A DNA stretch of 32,309 bases, taken from positions 1-32,309 of the IMG/VR virus record IMGVR_UViG_3300025120_000280. The stretch is one strand, 5' to 3'. Position numbers and translations under genes: made by a program. The DNA comes from a virus. The notes below the pieces were generated by a model. That model did no database searches, had not been told where the DNA came from, and saw only the letters and a list, made by a program, of their open reading frames with translations. This document shows positions 23,018 through 30,985 of this stretch, in pieces (positions within the stretch are counted from its first letter, which is position 1; each line of letters starts with the position of its first letter).

Positions 23018-24231
23018 TAGTTCCAACCTTTCGGCATAGTAAAGTTTGCTCTACTAAATTCCATTCTATCAACTAATTTAACTGCGCCTGCCACTCTATC
23101 TACAGCAACAAATCCCTCTGGTGCTGTCACCCTATATCCACTGGCTGTTTTAAGAAAGTGTCCGATACTTTGTATCTCACTCATCTTACTTACTAAAAAA
23201 TTCTTAGCGTTTTGTAAAGTGACATGCGAAGCGATTGCCATAACCAAAGAAGGTCTATTTCTATCAATAAATTTTAAATTCTTTTGAAGTATATCTTTAT
23301 ACTTTTGTTTTCCTTTATCAGATTTCTTACTATCAATCTCAGCTTGTAAAGTATTGATATAATAATCTCTAAACATATCTGCTAGTTCTCTTACTTTAGC
23401 CATATGACCTTGCGTATTTCTTATGTAGTAATTAAAGAAAGTTTTTAATCTAAATGGAATACCTAAAGCATCTGCTGTTGATTTATTCATTTCATCTAAC
23501 ATAGGTCCAGCTTTTTGTAAAGAGCCTTCTGCCATTCTTAGTCTTGCGTTAAATGTTGCTAGTTCACTCTTAGTTAGTTTCGCAGAACCAGATACATCTT
23601 TATAACCAGCACTTGCTAAGAATACATTTCTTGCTGACCCTCTAACTGTACCAAACCCAGCTGTCATACTTTGTAAATCTTTACCTGAATATTTTGTGTG
23701 AAATACTATACCCATTCTTGCGCTTGATATTCTTTTACCAATATTTGAAGATGACGGTACAGCATATGTAATAGTATTTGGTGTAAATGAAATCATACTT
23801 TCACCATCTATAACTACTTTCTTTAAATCTGATTGTGAGAATAGAAAGTCACCTTGTAATACACCATTGATACCTAAACGACCAAGTTCTCTCAAAGCAA
23901 TAGATAGTTTTTCTGCTAAAGCACCTGAGTGATTTTTTCTTATGTCGCCGGTTGTGTAATTGATTTTTGGATTTTTATTGAATACTGATTTAGTACCGAC
24001 AAAGAATTTGCCGTTCTCTGGGTTAGTACCACAGATTATAGCAGGCGCACCGTCCCACTTCACAGTCATGTTAACCTTCTTGCCAGATGACCCAGCAAGC
24101 ATATCTCTAACTGACTTTAAAAAATTGATAGCATTTTCCCCACCCTTTGATCCACGATTTATTATATCGTCTTCTAGGTGTTCTAAATGTACATTTCTTT
24201 CTTTTGTTATGAATCCCTTAAAACTAAACAC
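23017..24231 (-). CDS. Nucleotidyltransferase/ligase-like protein with KWDG motif (DUF6267-type)
   Basis: 404 aa. Leader MFSFKGFITKERN; then VKWDGAPAIICG (Lys58), which matches motif I (KxDG) of covalent nucleotidyltransferases such as RNA/DNA ligases. LQGDFLF (about 143) and MGIVFHTKY (about 194) sit where motifs III and IV would be expected. A helical C-terminal half has no recognised domain. I associate this layout with the DUF6267 family of marine phages, whose role is not established. The gene is the first after a combined early/late promoter and heads the block of leader-bearing proteins. Confidence 0.7.
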   Translation of the reverse strand: MFSFKGFITKERNVHLEHLEDDIINRGSKGGENAINFLKSVRDMLAGSSGKKVNMTVKWDGAPAIICGTNPENGKFFVGTKSVFNKNPKINYTTGDIRKNHSGALAEKLSIALRELGRLGINGVLQGDFLFSQSDLKKVVIDGESMISFTPNTITYAVPSSSNIGKRISSARMGIVFHTKYSGKDLQSMTAGFGTVRGSARNVFLASAGYKDVSGSAKLTKSELATFNARLRMAEGSLQKAGPMLDEMNKSTADALGIPFRLKTFFNYYIRNTQGHMAKVRELADMFRDYYINTLQAEIDSKKSDKGKQKYKDILQKNLKFIDRNRPSLVMAIASHVTLQNAKNFLVSKMSEIQSIGHFLKTASGYRVTAPEGFVAVDRVAGAVKLVDRMEFSRANFTMPKGWN

Positions 24232-24288
24232 TTTATCCTCATTAATTCCATAAACGAATACACTTTTCCCATATAATTCAACTGATAA

Positions 24289-24324
24289 TATTTATATTAT
24301 ATACTATTTATGACTGATTGTCAA
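24289..24324 (-). promoter_or_regulatory. Consensus sigma70 promoter abutting a late promoter
   Basis: TTGACA (24319-24324), 17-bp spacer, TATAAT (24296-24301) is a perfect consensus. The T4-type late octamer TATAAATA lies at 24289-24296, sharing one base with the -10. The -35 overlaps the stop of the upstream gene. Both would start transcripts with a leader of roughly 50-58 nt before ATG 24231. Confidence 0.8.
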
Positions 24325-25082
24325 GTGGTTTTTTGGTTAAAAAAGTCAATGATTTGTTCAGTATTACCGACTATTATACTATGTTTATGTGATAAACAAG
24401 TTTCTTTTAAACTATCAATGTGTTTTTCACCCTCTATTCCATCTAATTGAATAAAGAATATAACACTATCGTTATTTTGGTCACAATAAATCTTTGCTTG
24501 TTCAGCAAACATAACTGCCTCTGTCATTTGTTGAGTTTGAATTGAACCAGAATCTTTTGAGTATTTTAAAAAACCATATGCTGTAAAACTATAATCATAT
24601 GGTTGTATCTTAACATCTATGCTTCTTGCTTCACCTATACCAGATGTGGCACTATCTATCTTACCATTTCTTAAAGTAAGAGAGCCACTTGATAAATTTA
24701 TGACTTCTTTGTCATCATTAATATATTTCTTTAGTGTTTCGTATTGTACTATTTCATCTACACCTTGGCGTGTACTATCTCTACACAAAGATATTTGAAT
24801 TGACTTTGGACAAACCAAATAATCTTTTGCCAATGATTTTATGTGAGTGTGAGTTATATCTTCTTCACTTTTTAAACCATGAAATTGTAAATTTTTAATT
24901 AATCTATTTCTTAAACCTTTGACAACATTTCTTAAATCTTTATCTAAATCTTCTTCTTCACAATGTAATATTTGTTGCCACTTTTGTAAATCTTCTACTA
25001 AATTTGATTCGTTAGTTGCCTGACGACTTCTTTCTATATTGAAAGTTCCGTTTTTAGTTTCAACTATAATTTGTTTGGACAC
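24321..25082 (-). CDS. Probable type II-like restriction endonuclease
   Basis: 253 aa, no signal or TM. DSTRQGVDEIVQYETLKKY is followed about 45 residues later by EARSIDVKI (a D-x-K core). A TAYGFLKYSKDSG and QTQQMTEAVMFAEQA segment then precedes a hydrophobic strand VIFFIQLDG and a final strand with IIVGNTEQIIDFF. This order, (S/T)RQGxxDE - S(I/F)DxKI - Gln/Glu-rich helix - ILID-type strand, is that of a group of type II restriction enzymes I recall from algal viruses and bacteria. No cognate methyltransferase is adjacent, but two DNA methyltransferases lie 4-6 kb upstream. It could instead be another PD-(D/E)xK nuclease. Confidence 0.5.
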   Translation of the reverse strand: MSKQIIVETKNGTFNIERSRQATNESNLVEDLQKWQQILHCEEEDLDKDLRNVVKGLRNRLIKNLQFHGLKSEEDITHTHIKSLAKDYLVCPKSIQISLCRDSTRQGVDEIVQYETLKKYINDDKEVINLSSGSLTLRNGKIDSATSGIGEARSIDVKIQPYDYSFTAYGFLKYSKDSGSIQTQQMTEAVMFAEQAKIYCDQNNDSVIFFIQLDGIEGEKHIDSLKETCLSHKHSIIVGNTEQIIDFFNQKTT

Positions 25083-25342
25083 TACAACGATATGTGTAAA
25101 AACTTAGGTATGCCACCTTCTAAGTTAAATACTTTGTTTTTGTTTTGAAATTTTACTAGTTTGTGAGCATCTTCTTCAAAAAAATATTCTGCTACAACAA
25201 CTTTGTTTGGAAACTCTAAAACTTGCCAAATGATTTCACCATTCTTCTTTGTCATCTTTTTACGATAATGTAAATCTTTTTTCTGTTGGTCACCAGGTCG
25301 TTTATCACCTTTATAGAATCTAACTTTTTGTTTTTTAGCCAT
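25082..25342 (-). CDS. 86-aa basic protein between helicase and nuclease genes
   Basis: Unrecognised. Lys-rich N-terminus (KVRFYKGDKRPGDQQKKD), then EIIWQVLEFPNKVVVAEYFF, a beta-type segment. It overlaps the neighbouring genes by one base at each end, so it is translated as part of the helicase operon. Basic charge suggests nucleic-acid binding or a helper for the downstream nuclease; both are guesses. Confidence 0.6.
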   Translation of the reverse strand: MAKKQKVRFYKGDKRPGDQQKKDLHYRKKMTKKNGEIIWQVLEFPNKVVVAEYFFEEDAHKLVKFQNKNKVFNLEGGIPKFLHISL

Positions 25343-26724
25343 TATAATTTAAAGTCTGAAAACTTCTCATACGATTGTTCTGGTGTGGGATAGCTTTCAT
25401 CTTGTTTTAATTGTTTACCACCTACTATATTTTGTGCTGAATTTTCTGTATCATACAATCTCATTTTTGCCTTATCAACACCTACGATAAATGATCTATT
25501 AATACCAGGGTCATTATATCTATTCTTTAATTGTTTTACTTTCATTTGACCTAGACTTTCTAATTCTTCGTTTGACATAAGAGCAAACATAAAGTCAGCA
25601 GTCGCTGGTAAACCAAAAGACTCTGATGTATCTTCTAAACCAATATCTGTACTTACAAAACCTGTTCTAGTTGTTTGTGTCGCACTAAAGATAGGAACAT
25701 CAAACTCAACAGCAAGACCTCTTAGTTCTTCAGCAATTGCTTTGATATAGAAATAAGATGATATATTACCACCTTTAAACCGACTAGACGCACATATATT
25801 AAGATAATCAATAAAGATAACTTGTGGTCTAAATGATTTCTTCAACGCTAGTTCATTTAATAGACTTCTAAAATGACCAGAGTGAGCAGATGCTGTAGGA
25901 TATTCTTTGATAATTAAATTACCATTTGTTTTATCTTCTAATTTTTTAACTTTGTTATCGTATAATTCTTTTGGCATAGTTCTAATATCGTCCATAGAAA
26001 TATCAAATAGATTAGCGTCTATTCTTTCAGCAATTCTTTCTTCAGCCATCTCTAGTGTGATGTATAATACATTCAAACCTTGAGTTAAAAATGATGAAGC
26101 ACAATGACACATAAACAAAGACTTACCAACACCAGTACCAGCCAGTGCGATATTTAAAGTCTTACTTGGTATACCACCTTTTGTAATTCTATTGAAGTAT
26201 GATAAATCAAATGGGTATCTTTTTTCTTTTGTGTGGTACCAATCAAATCTTCTTTGAGCATCTCCAATATAATCGTGCCCAATATGATTATCAAATGAAA
26301 CTGCTAGAGCGTCAGAAAGAATACTTGGTATCGCCTCTGGTGTTCTAGTTTTATCTTTGTTATCTAATATCTTAATACCATCAAGTACAGCATTGTGTAC
26401 TGCTCTATCTTTACAAAACTTTTCTGTTGTATCTAACAACCATTGTAAATCTGTTTCTTCGTGTATTAATGAATCAATTAATGTTTTAACATTTTTGTAT
26501 TCTTCTTCGTTAATATCTTTTCTACTATTGATTTCAATAGCGATTGATTCTTTAGTAGGAACATTCTTATATTTTAAAACAAACTTTTCTATTTCTTCAA
26601 ATAATATCTTCTCATCTCTTTTGTTAAAGTATAAAGGTTTTAAGAAAGGTAAAGTCTTTCTAGTAAAATCTTCATTGTAAAAAAGATTAGTTAATATTGT
26701 GGATTCTATTCTTTCATTATTCAT
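25342..26724 (-). CDS. 41: Replicative DNA helicase, T4 gp41-like (DnaB family)
   Basis: Hexameric 5'-3' helicase of the replisome, partner of the gp61 primase also in this window. 460 aa: N-terminal helical domain (1 to about 150), linker, RecA-like ATPase with Walker A AGTGVGKS (195-202), LYITLEMAEERIAERIDA, Walker B VIFIDYLNI (about 302-310) and the motif ATQTTR. Length equals the T4 family. It is downstream of uvsX and one small gene, as in T4-like replication clusters. Confidence 0.93.
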   Translation of the reverse strand: MNNERIESTILTNLFYNEDFTRKTLPFLKPLYFNKRDEKILFEEIEKFVLKYKNVPTKESIAIEINSRKDINEEEYKNVKTLIDSLIHEETDLQWLLDTTEKFCKDRAVHNAVLDGIKILDNKDKTRTPEAIPSILSDALAVSFDNHIGHDYIGDAQRRFDWYHTKEKRYPFDLSYFNRITKGGIPSKTLNIALAGTGVGKSLFMCHCASSFLTQGLNVLYITLEMAEERIAERIDANLFDISMDDIRTMPKELYDNKVKKLEDKTNGNLIIKEYPTASAHSGHFRSLLNELALKKSFRPQVIFIDYLNICASSRFKGGNISSYFYIKAIAEELRGLAVEFDVPIFSATQTTRTGFVSTDIGLEDTSESFGLPATADFMFALMSNEELESLGQMKVKQLKNRYNDPGINRSFIVGVDKAKMRLYDTENSAQNIVGGKQLKQDESYPTPEQSYEKFSDFKL

Positions 26725-27046
26725 TTATTTCAAGTGTCCCATTTTGTAATTGTTCTTCAACTAACTCAATTAATATATCACCGATATAATTTCTAAATTC
26801 TGTATCTTCTACTTCTAATTTACTAGGATTAAGATGTATGTCGTAAGTAAACTTTAATGGTATCTGACCATCTGCGTTTTCAGTTTCAGAAAATTTAACA
26901 TTGTTGTATTTGTAGATTATATCTTTATACTTGCCTTCGGTTAACTTTATACAACTAAAGTCATCACCTTTTTTTTGAGCAAAGATATATCTTTTATTCT
27001 TCTGATTCTTCTGTTCCGTAGCTGAATTTTCGTTTTGCGATTTCAT
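26717..27046 (-). CDS. Small conserved protein between uvsX and helicase
   Basis: 109 aa if started at ATG 27046, which lies 53 nt inside uvsX; no nearer normal start exists, and no strong ribosome site is seen. The frame after the overlap ([47 protein letters not shown]) is well-formed and of the type found at this site in cyanomyovirus-like phages. The N-terminal 18 residues may be non-conserved. It overlaps the helicase start by 8 nt. Function unknown; location suggests a replication/recombination helper analogous to T4 gene 40. Confidence 0.65.
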   Translation of the reverse strand: MKSQNENSATEQKNQKNKRYIFAQKKGDDFSCIKLTEGKYKDIIYKYNNVKFSETENADGQIPLKFTYDIHLNPSKLEVEDTEFRNYIGDILIELVEEQLQNGTLEINE

Positions 27047-28025
27047 CTATCTTGTCTAATACCTCTTTTGTAAAATACTTGTCAGGATTATCATTTATAT
27101 TCTTACCAAAGACTTTAGACCCATCTGGCATTTCGTATCTTGTAGATACTTTCTTAAAGATACCACCTTCTTCAGCGAGACCAATAAGACCATAATACTT
27201 GTCTAAACCTTTTTTGTAAGTAAGTTTTACATCTATTTGTGCGTTTTCTTTTGTTAACCTTGACTTGTAATTTTTACAATGTATGATATTACCAACAACT
27301 TCGGTACCGTCTTTTTCTTTTCGTTTACCTAAGTAGATGATTGATGAAGCTGCGTATTTCAAACCACTACCGCCGCCCATTTCTTTTTGAGGGAACATTG
27401 AACCAATGACATCATAAGTGTGGTTAGTCATTATCATAGGTACATTTGCTTTACCTAGTTTCAATGTTAATACTCTAAATGTTGATTTAACAATTTGTGA
27501 ACGAGTCATATCTCTTGTTTCTTTACCAGCTGCTGTATCTTCCATTTCTTTTGTAGTAGATAACATACCTAAACTATCTAATACAAACAACAAAGGTTTT
27601 CTACCAGACTCTGGTTGCTCGTTATACTTGTCTAAAATTTTTATTGATTGATTTCTAAATTCTTGTACTGTGGCAACTGGTACGATAACCATTCTTTTAG
27701 AATCAATACCTCTACTCTCAATCATATCTTTTGAGATAGCACTTTCTGATTCAAAATATATCACACCAGCGTCTTTGTCTTTATCTAAGAACGCTTTACA
27801 TATACCTAATGCGAAAAATGTTTTACCTGTTGCGGCCTCACCAGCGATTGCTGTGATTTTGTTTCCTGGCATACCTTTATAGATACTACCAGATAATAGT
27901 GCGTTAAAAGAATATGAACCTGTGTCAATAAAACTAGTGACATCAGCGCTGTCAATACCATCACTTACTAAACCAGCATATTCATTACCAGTTTCTTTAA
28001 TTATATCTTTTAAAAAATTACTCAT
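26994..28025 (-). CDS. uvsX: UvsX RecA-like recombinase
   Basis: Strand-exchange ATPase for recombination-dependent replication and repair. 343 aa from ATG 28025 (AAGGAG 8 nt upstream; the TTG two codons earlier is less likely). Walker A GEAATGKT (62-69), catalytic FESES, Walker [10 protein letters not shown] (about 144-152) and the DNA-binding loop region MIMTNHTYD...[13 protein letters not shown]. Length is close to T4 UvsX (about 390). It has its own early promoter and leads the uvsX-helicase-nuclease unit. Confidence 0.94.
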   Translation of the reverse strand: MSNFLKDIIKETGNEYAGLVSDGIDSADVTSFIDTGSYSFNALLSGSIYKGMPGNKITAIAGEAATGKTFFALGICKAFLDKDKDAGVIYFESESAISKDMIESRGIDSKRMVIVPVATVQEFRNQSIKILDKYNEQPESGRKPLLFVLDSLGMLSTTKEMEDTAAGKETRDMTRSQIVKSTFRVLTLKLGKANVPMIMTNHTYDVIGSMFPQKEMGGGSGLKYAASSIIYLGKRKEKDGTEVVGNIIHCKNYKSRLTKENAQIDVKLTYKKGLDKYYGLIGLAEEGGIFKKVSTRYEMPDGSKVFGKNINDNPDKYFTKEVLDKIDEIAKRKFSYGTEESEE

Positions 28026-28049
28026 ATTCAATCTCCTTATTTGTATTAC

Positions 28050-28078
28050 AATATATCATACTTATACGCTTTTGTCAA
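28050..28078 (-). promoter_or_regulatory. Sigma70-type early promoter of uvsX
   Basis: TTGACA (28073-28078), 17-bp spacer ending TATGA, TATATT (28050-28055). The predicted start near 28043 gives an 18-nt leader holding AAGGAG. Confidence 0.82.
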
Positions 28079-28080
28079 TG

Positions 28081-28386
28081 TTAATTATTAAAGTCTTTAT
28101 CATATGGAAGTAAGTGTGTTGGCAAATATGGCTCACCCTCTCCTTCAATTCTTAACTTTGGGTCTTCTGGTACATAACCTTTTTTAGGGTCTTCAAAATC
28201 TTCTGACTTCACTCTTTCCCATAATACTTTCTTCATTTCATCTATACTGACCATACCAAAATCATTATAAACTCTACCCTTAAATTTACCAGCTAGATAG
28301 TGTACAATTTCTTTGTTGTATGCTATTTTACGCTGATAGTCCCAATACTCTTTTAAATCTATGTATGATTTTTTCGTAATCGCCAT
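28081..28386 (-). CDS. Conserved small phage protein, unknown
   Basis: 101 aa. YIDLKEYWDYQRKIAYNKEI leads, followed by GMVSIDEMKKVLWERVKSED and a proline-rich acidic end (YVPEDPKLRIEGEGEP, LPTHLLPYDKD). No signal, TM or enzyme motif. It sits between the CmoA-like gene (8-bp gap) and the uvsX promoter. Function unknown. Confidence 0.6.
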   Translation of the reverse strand: MAITKKSYIDLKEYWDYQRKIAYNKEIVHYLAGKFKGRVYNDFGMVSIDEMKKVLWERVKSEDFEDPKKGYVPEDPKLRIEGEGEPYLPTHLLPYDKDFNN

Positions 28387-28394
28387 AGAAGTAT

Positions 28395-29072
28395 TTATTT
28401 CTTTAGAGCAATGGCTCCTATAAAATTAAAGTTCTGCCAGAAATTATGTACTTCAAAACCTGCCTTGTTTAACATATCATATATTTCTGTCTTAGTATTT
28501 AATTTCATCATGTGCCTTAATTGTACTTCCTTATCTAATATTTCTTTATCACTAAAATATTTTCTTTTATAATCATAAAAAGTAAAAGTCATCATGTCTT
28601 GTATTTTAGGATTACAACTAAAAGTCTTTTCACTAAAGATAAAAGCGCCACCTGTATTAAGACCATTGTAAACTTTATTCAATACTTCTTGTCTATCTTT
28701 TGGCGACATAAATTGTAAAGTAAATATAGAAGTGACTAGTGAACAATTATTAAAACTATAATCTCTTACATCACCTTTATAATAACTTAGTTGTTGATAC
28801 TTTTCCTCATCAAAATTATAGTCACCATAGAAATCATCTTCTATTTCAATACCAGTGTATTGTGCGTTTGGAATATGTGCTTGGTTTTGTTCAATCATAC
28901 CCTTTAATAATTTACCTGTTGAACAACCAATGTCAACAACTTGGGTATAGTCTTCTACAAAATATTTTGATAGTGAAAGTATATCACCCCATAAGTGAGA
29001 ATACCCTCTAACGGATTTATCAATGTGATTATCAAATCCTTCTTTGTCTGTGGCAAATGTAAACTTAGTCAT
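28395..29072 (-). CDS. CmoA-like SAM-dependent methyltransferase
   Basis: CmoA makes carboxy-SAM used for wobble-uridine (cmo5U34) modification of tRNA. This 225-aa protein follows it in order: HIDKSVRGYSHLWGDI, SAM-binding VVDIGCSTGKLLKG, the acidic strand GIEIEDD, GDVRDYSFNNCSLV, then SIFTLQFMSPKDRQEVLNKV, YNGLNTGGAFIFSEK and KAGFEVHNFW. The FTLQF, GLNxGGAFxxSEK and final KAGF motifs are shared with E. coli CmoA. No CmoB partner is seen. It overlaps the C5-methyltransferase gene by 8 nt. Another small-molecule or tRNA methyltransferase remains possible. Confidence 0.75.
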   Translation of the reverse strand: MTKFTFATDKEGFDNHIDKSVRGYSHLWGDILSLSKYFVEDYTQVVDIGCSTGKLLKGMIEQNQAHIPNAQYTGIEIEDDFYGDYNFDEEKYQQLSYYKGDVRDYSFNNCSLVTSIFTLQFMSPKDRQEVLNKVYNGLNTGGAFIFSEKTFSCNPKIQDMMTFTFYDYKRKYFSDKEILDKEVQLRHMMKLNTKTEIYDMLNKAGFEVHNFWQNFNFIGAIALKK

Positions 29073-30228
29073 TATTTAACTCCTTATATGGTTTCAATAC
29101 TTTATTGTAAACACTTTCAGCAAGTGCTTTCATCATCAACGGTGGTACCATACGACCAATCCTTTCTGATTGTTGTTTATGTTTACCTGTCAATTTAAAG
29201 TCTTCAGGTAAAGACATAATTCTTTTTAGTTCTTTGATAGTAAACTTTCTATCTTCTATTGGGTGGCAAGTACCAGCAACACCAGCAAGATTACCCATCG
29301 CAGTAATTGTTGGACAAGGTTTTCTTAAACTACTTCTCTTTAAATTAAAGTGATGACCTTTAACATGATAGTCCATACCAGTCAATACTTTGTCTGGATC
29401 CTTTGGCATTTTCATTAATGTTTTACCAACAGCTTTTTCTGGACTTATCTTATCAATTAAATAATCTAATTCTTCTTTATCTTCATTTACAATATCATTA
29501 ATTGCTTCGCCAAGTGTAGTTCTAAAATCATTCTTATCAGGATATAGTTGATACATAGTCATAAAATTTAAACCAATCGCATCTGCCACATCTTCTCTTA
29601 CACCTATGAAGAAACATCTTTTACGAGATTGTGGTACACCAAAATAACTTGCGTCTAATACATTAGCAACTATAAGATAACCAATTTGTTCAAATGTATT
29701 TTGTATCTTATGAAAATACTCTTTGGCTTCACCCATAGTCAAACCTTCAACATTCTCACCAATAATAACTCTTGGTTTTATATCTTTTGCCACTCTTAAA
29801 AATTCAAAAAATAAATCTTCAACATTTTCTACACCTTTTATATCTGAGTATTGTTTAGTTTTATTGAACGCATCAGCGTGTGTATTACCTCCACCGTGCG
29901 ATATAGAACCTGCCATACTGAACGCTGAACAAGGTGGAGAGCCATCTAATATGTCTAACTCACTTATTTTAACACCAGCTTTTTCCATAAGGTATGTACC
30001 TGTTAGTTCTTTTATATCACCTGGTACGATAACTGTATTAGGATAATTTTCTCTATATGTATTTTGTGCTTCTTCAACAAATTCATTTACAGCTAGTATC
30101 TTACCACCAGCCAATCTATAACCAGTTGATGAACCACCACCACCAGCGAAAGTTGATACCACATTGAATAGTGCTCTTTTCTCACTATCTAAAGTATCTT
30201 GTAATGTATATCTTTTATAATTGTTCAT
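29065..30228 (-). CDS. DNA (cytosine-5) methyltransferase
   Basis: 387 aa, methylates C5 of cytosine in a specific DNA site. Motif I STFAGGGGSSTGY, motif IV DGSPPCSAFSMAG with catalytic Cys100, motif VI IIGENVEGL, motif VIII-like QSRKRCFFIGVRED, then a C-terminal target region and motifs IX-X (RKPCPTITAMGN, REL-type IKELKRIMSLPEDF). All key elements are present. It has its own early promoter and no adjacent endonuclease gene, so it is a solitary methyltransferase or a distant partner of the 24321 nuclease. The likely use is protecting phage DNA or marking it. Confidence 0.93.
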   Translation of the reverse strand: MNNYKRYTLQDTLDSEKRALFNVVSTFAGGGGSSTGYRLAGGKILAVNEFVEEAQNTYRENYPNTVIVPGDIKELTGTYLMEKAGVKISELDILDGSPPCSAFSMAGSISHGGGNTHADAFNKTKQYSDIKGVENVEDLFFEFLRVAKDIKPRVIIGENVEGLTMGEAKEYFHKIQNTFEQIGYLIVANVLDASYFGVPQSRKRCFFIGVREDVADAIGLNFMTMYQLYPDKNDFRTTLGEAINDIVNEDKEELDYLIDKISPEKAVGKTLMKMPKDPDKVLTGMDYHVKGHHFNLKRSSLRKPCPTITAMGNLAGVAGTCHPIEDRKFTIKELKRIMSLPEDFKLTGKHKQQSERIGRMVPPLMMKALAESVYNKVLKPYKELNND

Positions 30229-30269
30229 TATTCCATTTCATTAATAACCATACGACAAAACCGAATATC

Positions 30270-30298
30270 ATTATAACATATAATATTGAAAGAGTCAA
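30270..30298 (-). promoter_or_regulatory. Sigma70-type promoter of the C5-methyltransferase gene
   Basis: TTGACT (30293-30298), 17-bp spacer ending ATGT, TATAAT (30270-30275), with an extended -10. The predicted start near 30263 gives a leader of about 35 nt with a GGAAT ribosome site. Confidence 0.8.
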
Positions 30299-30306
30299 GT
30301 CCCAAA

Positions 30307-30843
30307 TCATACTTCATTTCCCCAACTGTTCCAGCCTTCTCGTTTTCTACGAGCAAATAGTTCAATATATGGGCCATCTAACATCTTCTCAATATGGCTA
30401 TATACTATATCTGGTTTTCTACTGTGTTCTCGTCTTTGATCAACCACTAATTGTGGTATACTTTTATTTAGCCGTTTAGGTTTACCTCTTGTAGCTAATA
30501 AGCACATTTCTGGATTGCCTCTAGTCCAATATCCTAGACCTGTAAAGAAACCCATTTTAACTCGATTCGTTTTTGCCCAAGTAAAACCTACTGTCTTGTA
30601 TTTGAAGCCCCAAGCTTTGATGACTTCAAATGCCTTATCTAATAAAGGGTCAACTACCCACATTAATAAGACTGCATCGTCCTTAGCAATTCTGTCAACA
30701 GGTAGCCGAATAATGTCAGATAAAGACATACAAGGATAATGTTTTTCAGGACTTTTATCTTTGCCTTTGTCACTAAATGTTTTAAAGGTCCAAGGTGGAT
30801 CCGCATATATTACTCCATGTTTTTGTGTTGTATTAAATTCCAT
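30307..30843 (-). CDS. MT-A70-family N6-adenine methyltransferase
   Basis: 178 aa. Catalytic DPPW (15-18) in VIYADPPWTF; MSLSDIIRLPVDRI; AVLLMWVVDP; WGFKYKTVGFTWAK; CLLATRGKPKR; HSRKPDIVYSHIE; and FARRKREGWNSWGNE. These are the ordered motifs of phage and bacterial MT-A70 enzymes, which methylate adenine in DNA. It overlaps the 50-aa gene 3' end by 11 nt and is followed by the C5-methyltransferase promoter. Confidence 0.92.
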   Translation of the reverse strand: MEFNTTQKHGVIYADPPWTFKTFSDKGKDKSPEKHYPCMSLSDIIRLPVDRIAKDDAVLLMWVVDPLLDKAFEVIKAWGFKYKTVGFTWAKTNRVKMGFFTGLGYWTRGNPEMCLLATRGKPKRLNKSIPQLVVDQRREHSRKPDIVYSHIEKMLDGPYIELFARRKREGWNSWGNEV

Positions 30844-30985
30844 AAGTTATCAAAAAATATTTCATCAATATAACGATTAATATAAATCTAGGTATACTCC
30901 AATCTGTTTTATACGCCAATAAACCACCAGTGGCAAATCCCCAATGAAGACAAATCAAAAGTATAAACATACTATCTATACTCAT
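30833..30985 (-). CDS. 50-aa hydrophobic microprotein
   Basis: ATG 30985 overlaps the DNA polymerase stop (ATGA), and the frame runs into the MT-A70 start. One TM helix (MFILLICLHWGFATGGLL) and a second hydrophobic stretch (FILIVILMKYFLITYGI) give a hairpin membrane topology. Unknown function. Both flanking overlaps and the topology support it. Confidence 0.5.
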   Translation of the reverse strand: MSIDSMFILLICLHWGFATGGLLAYKTDWSIPRFILIVILMKYFLITYGI

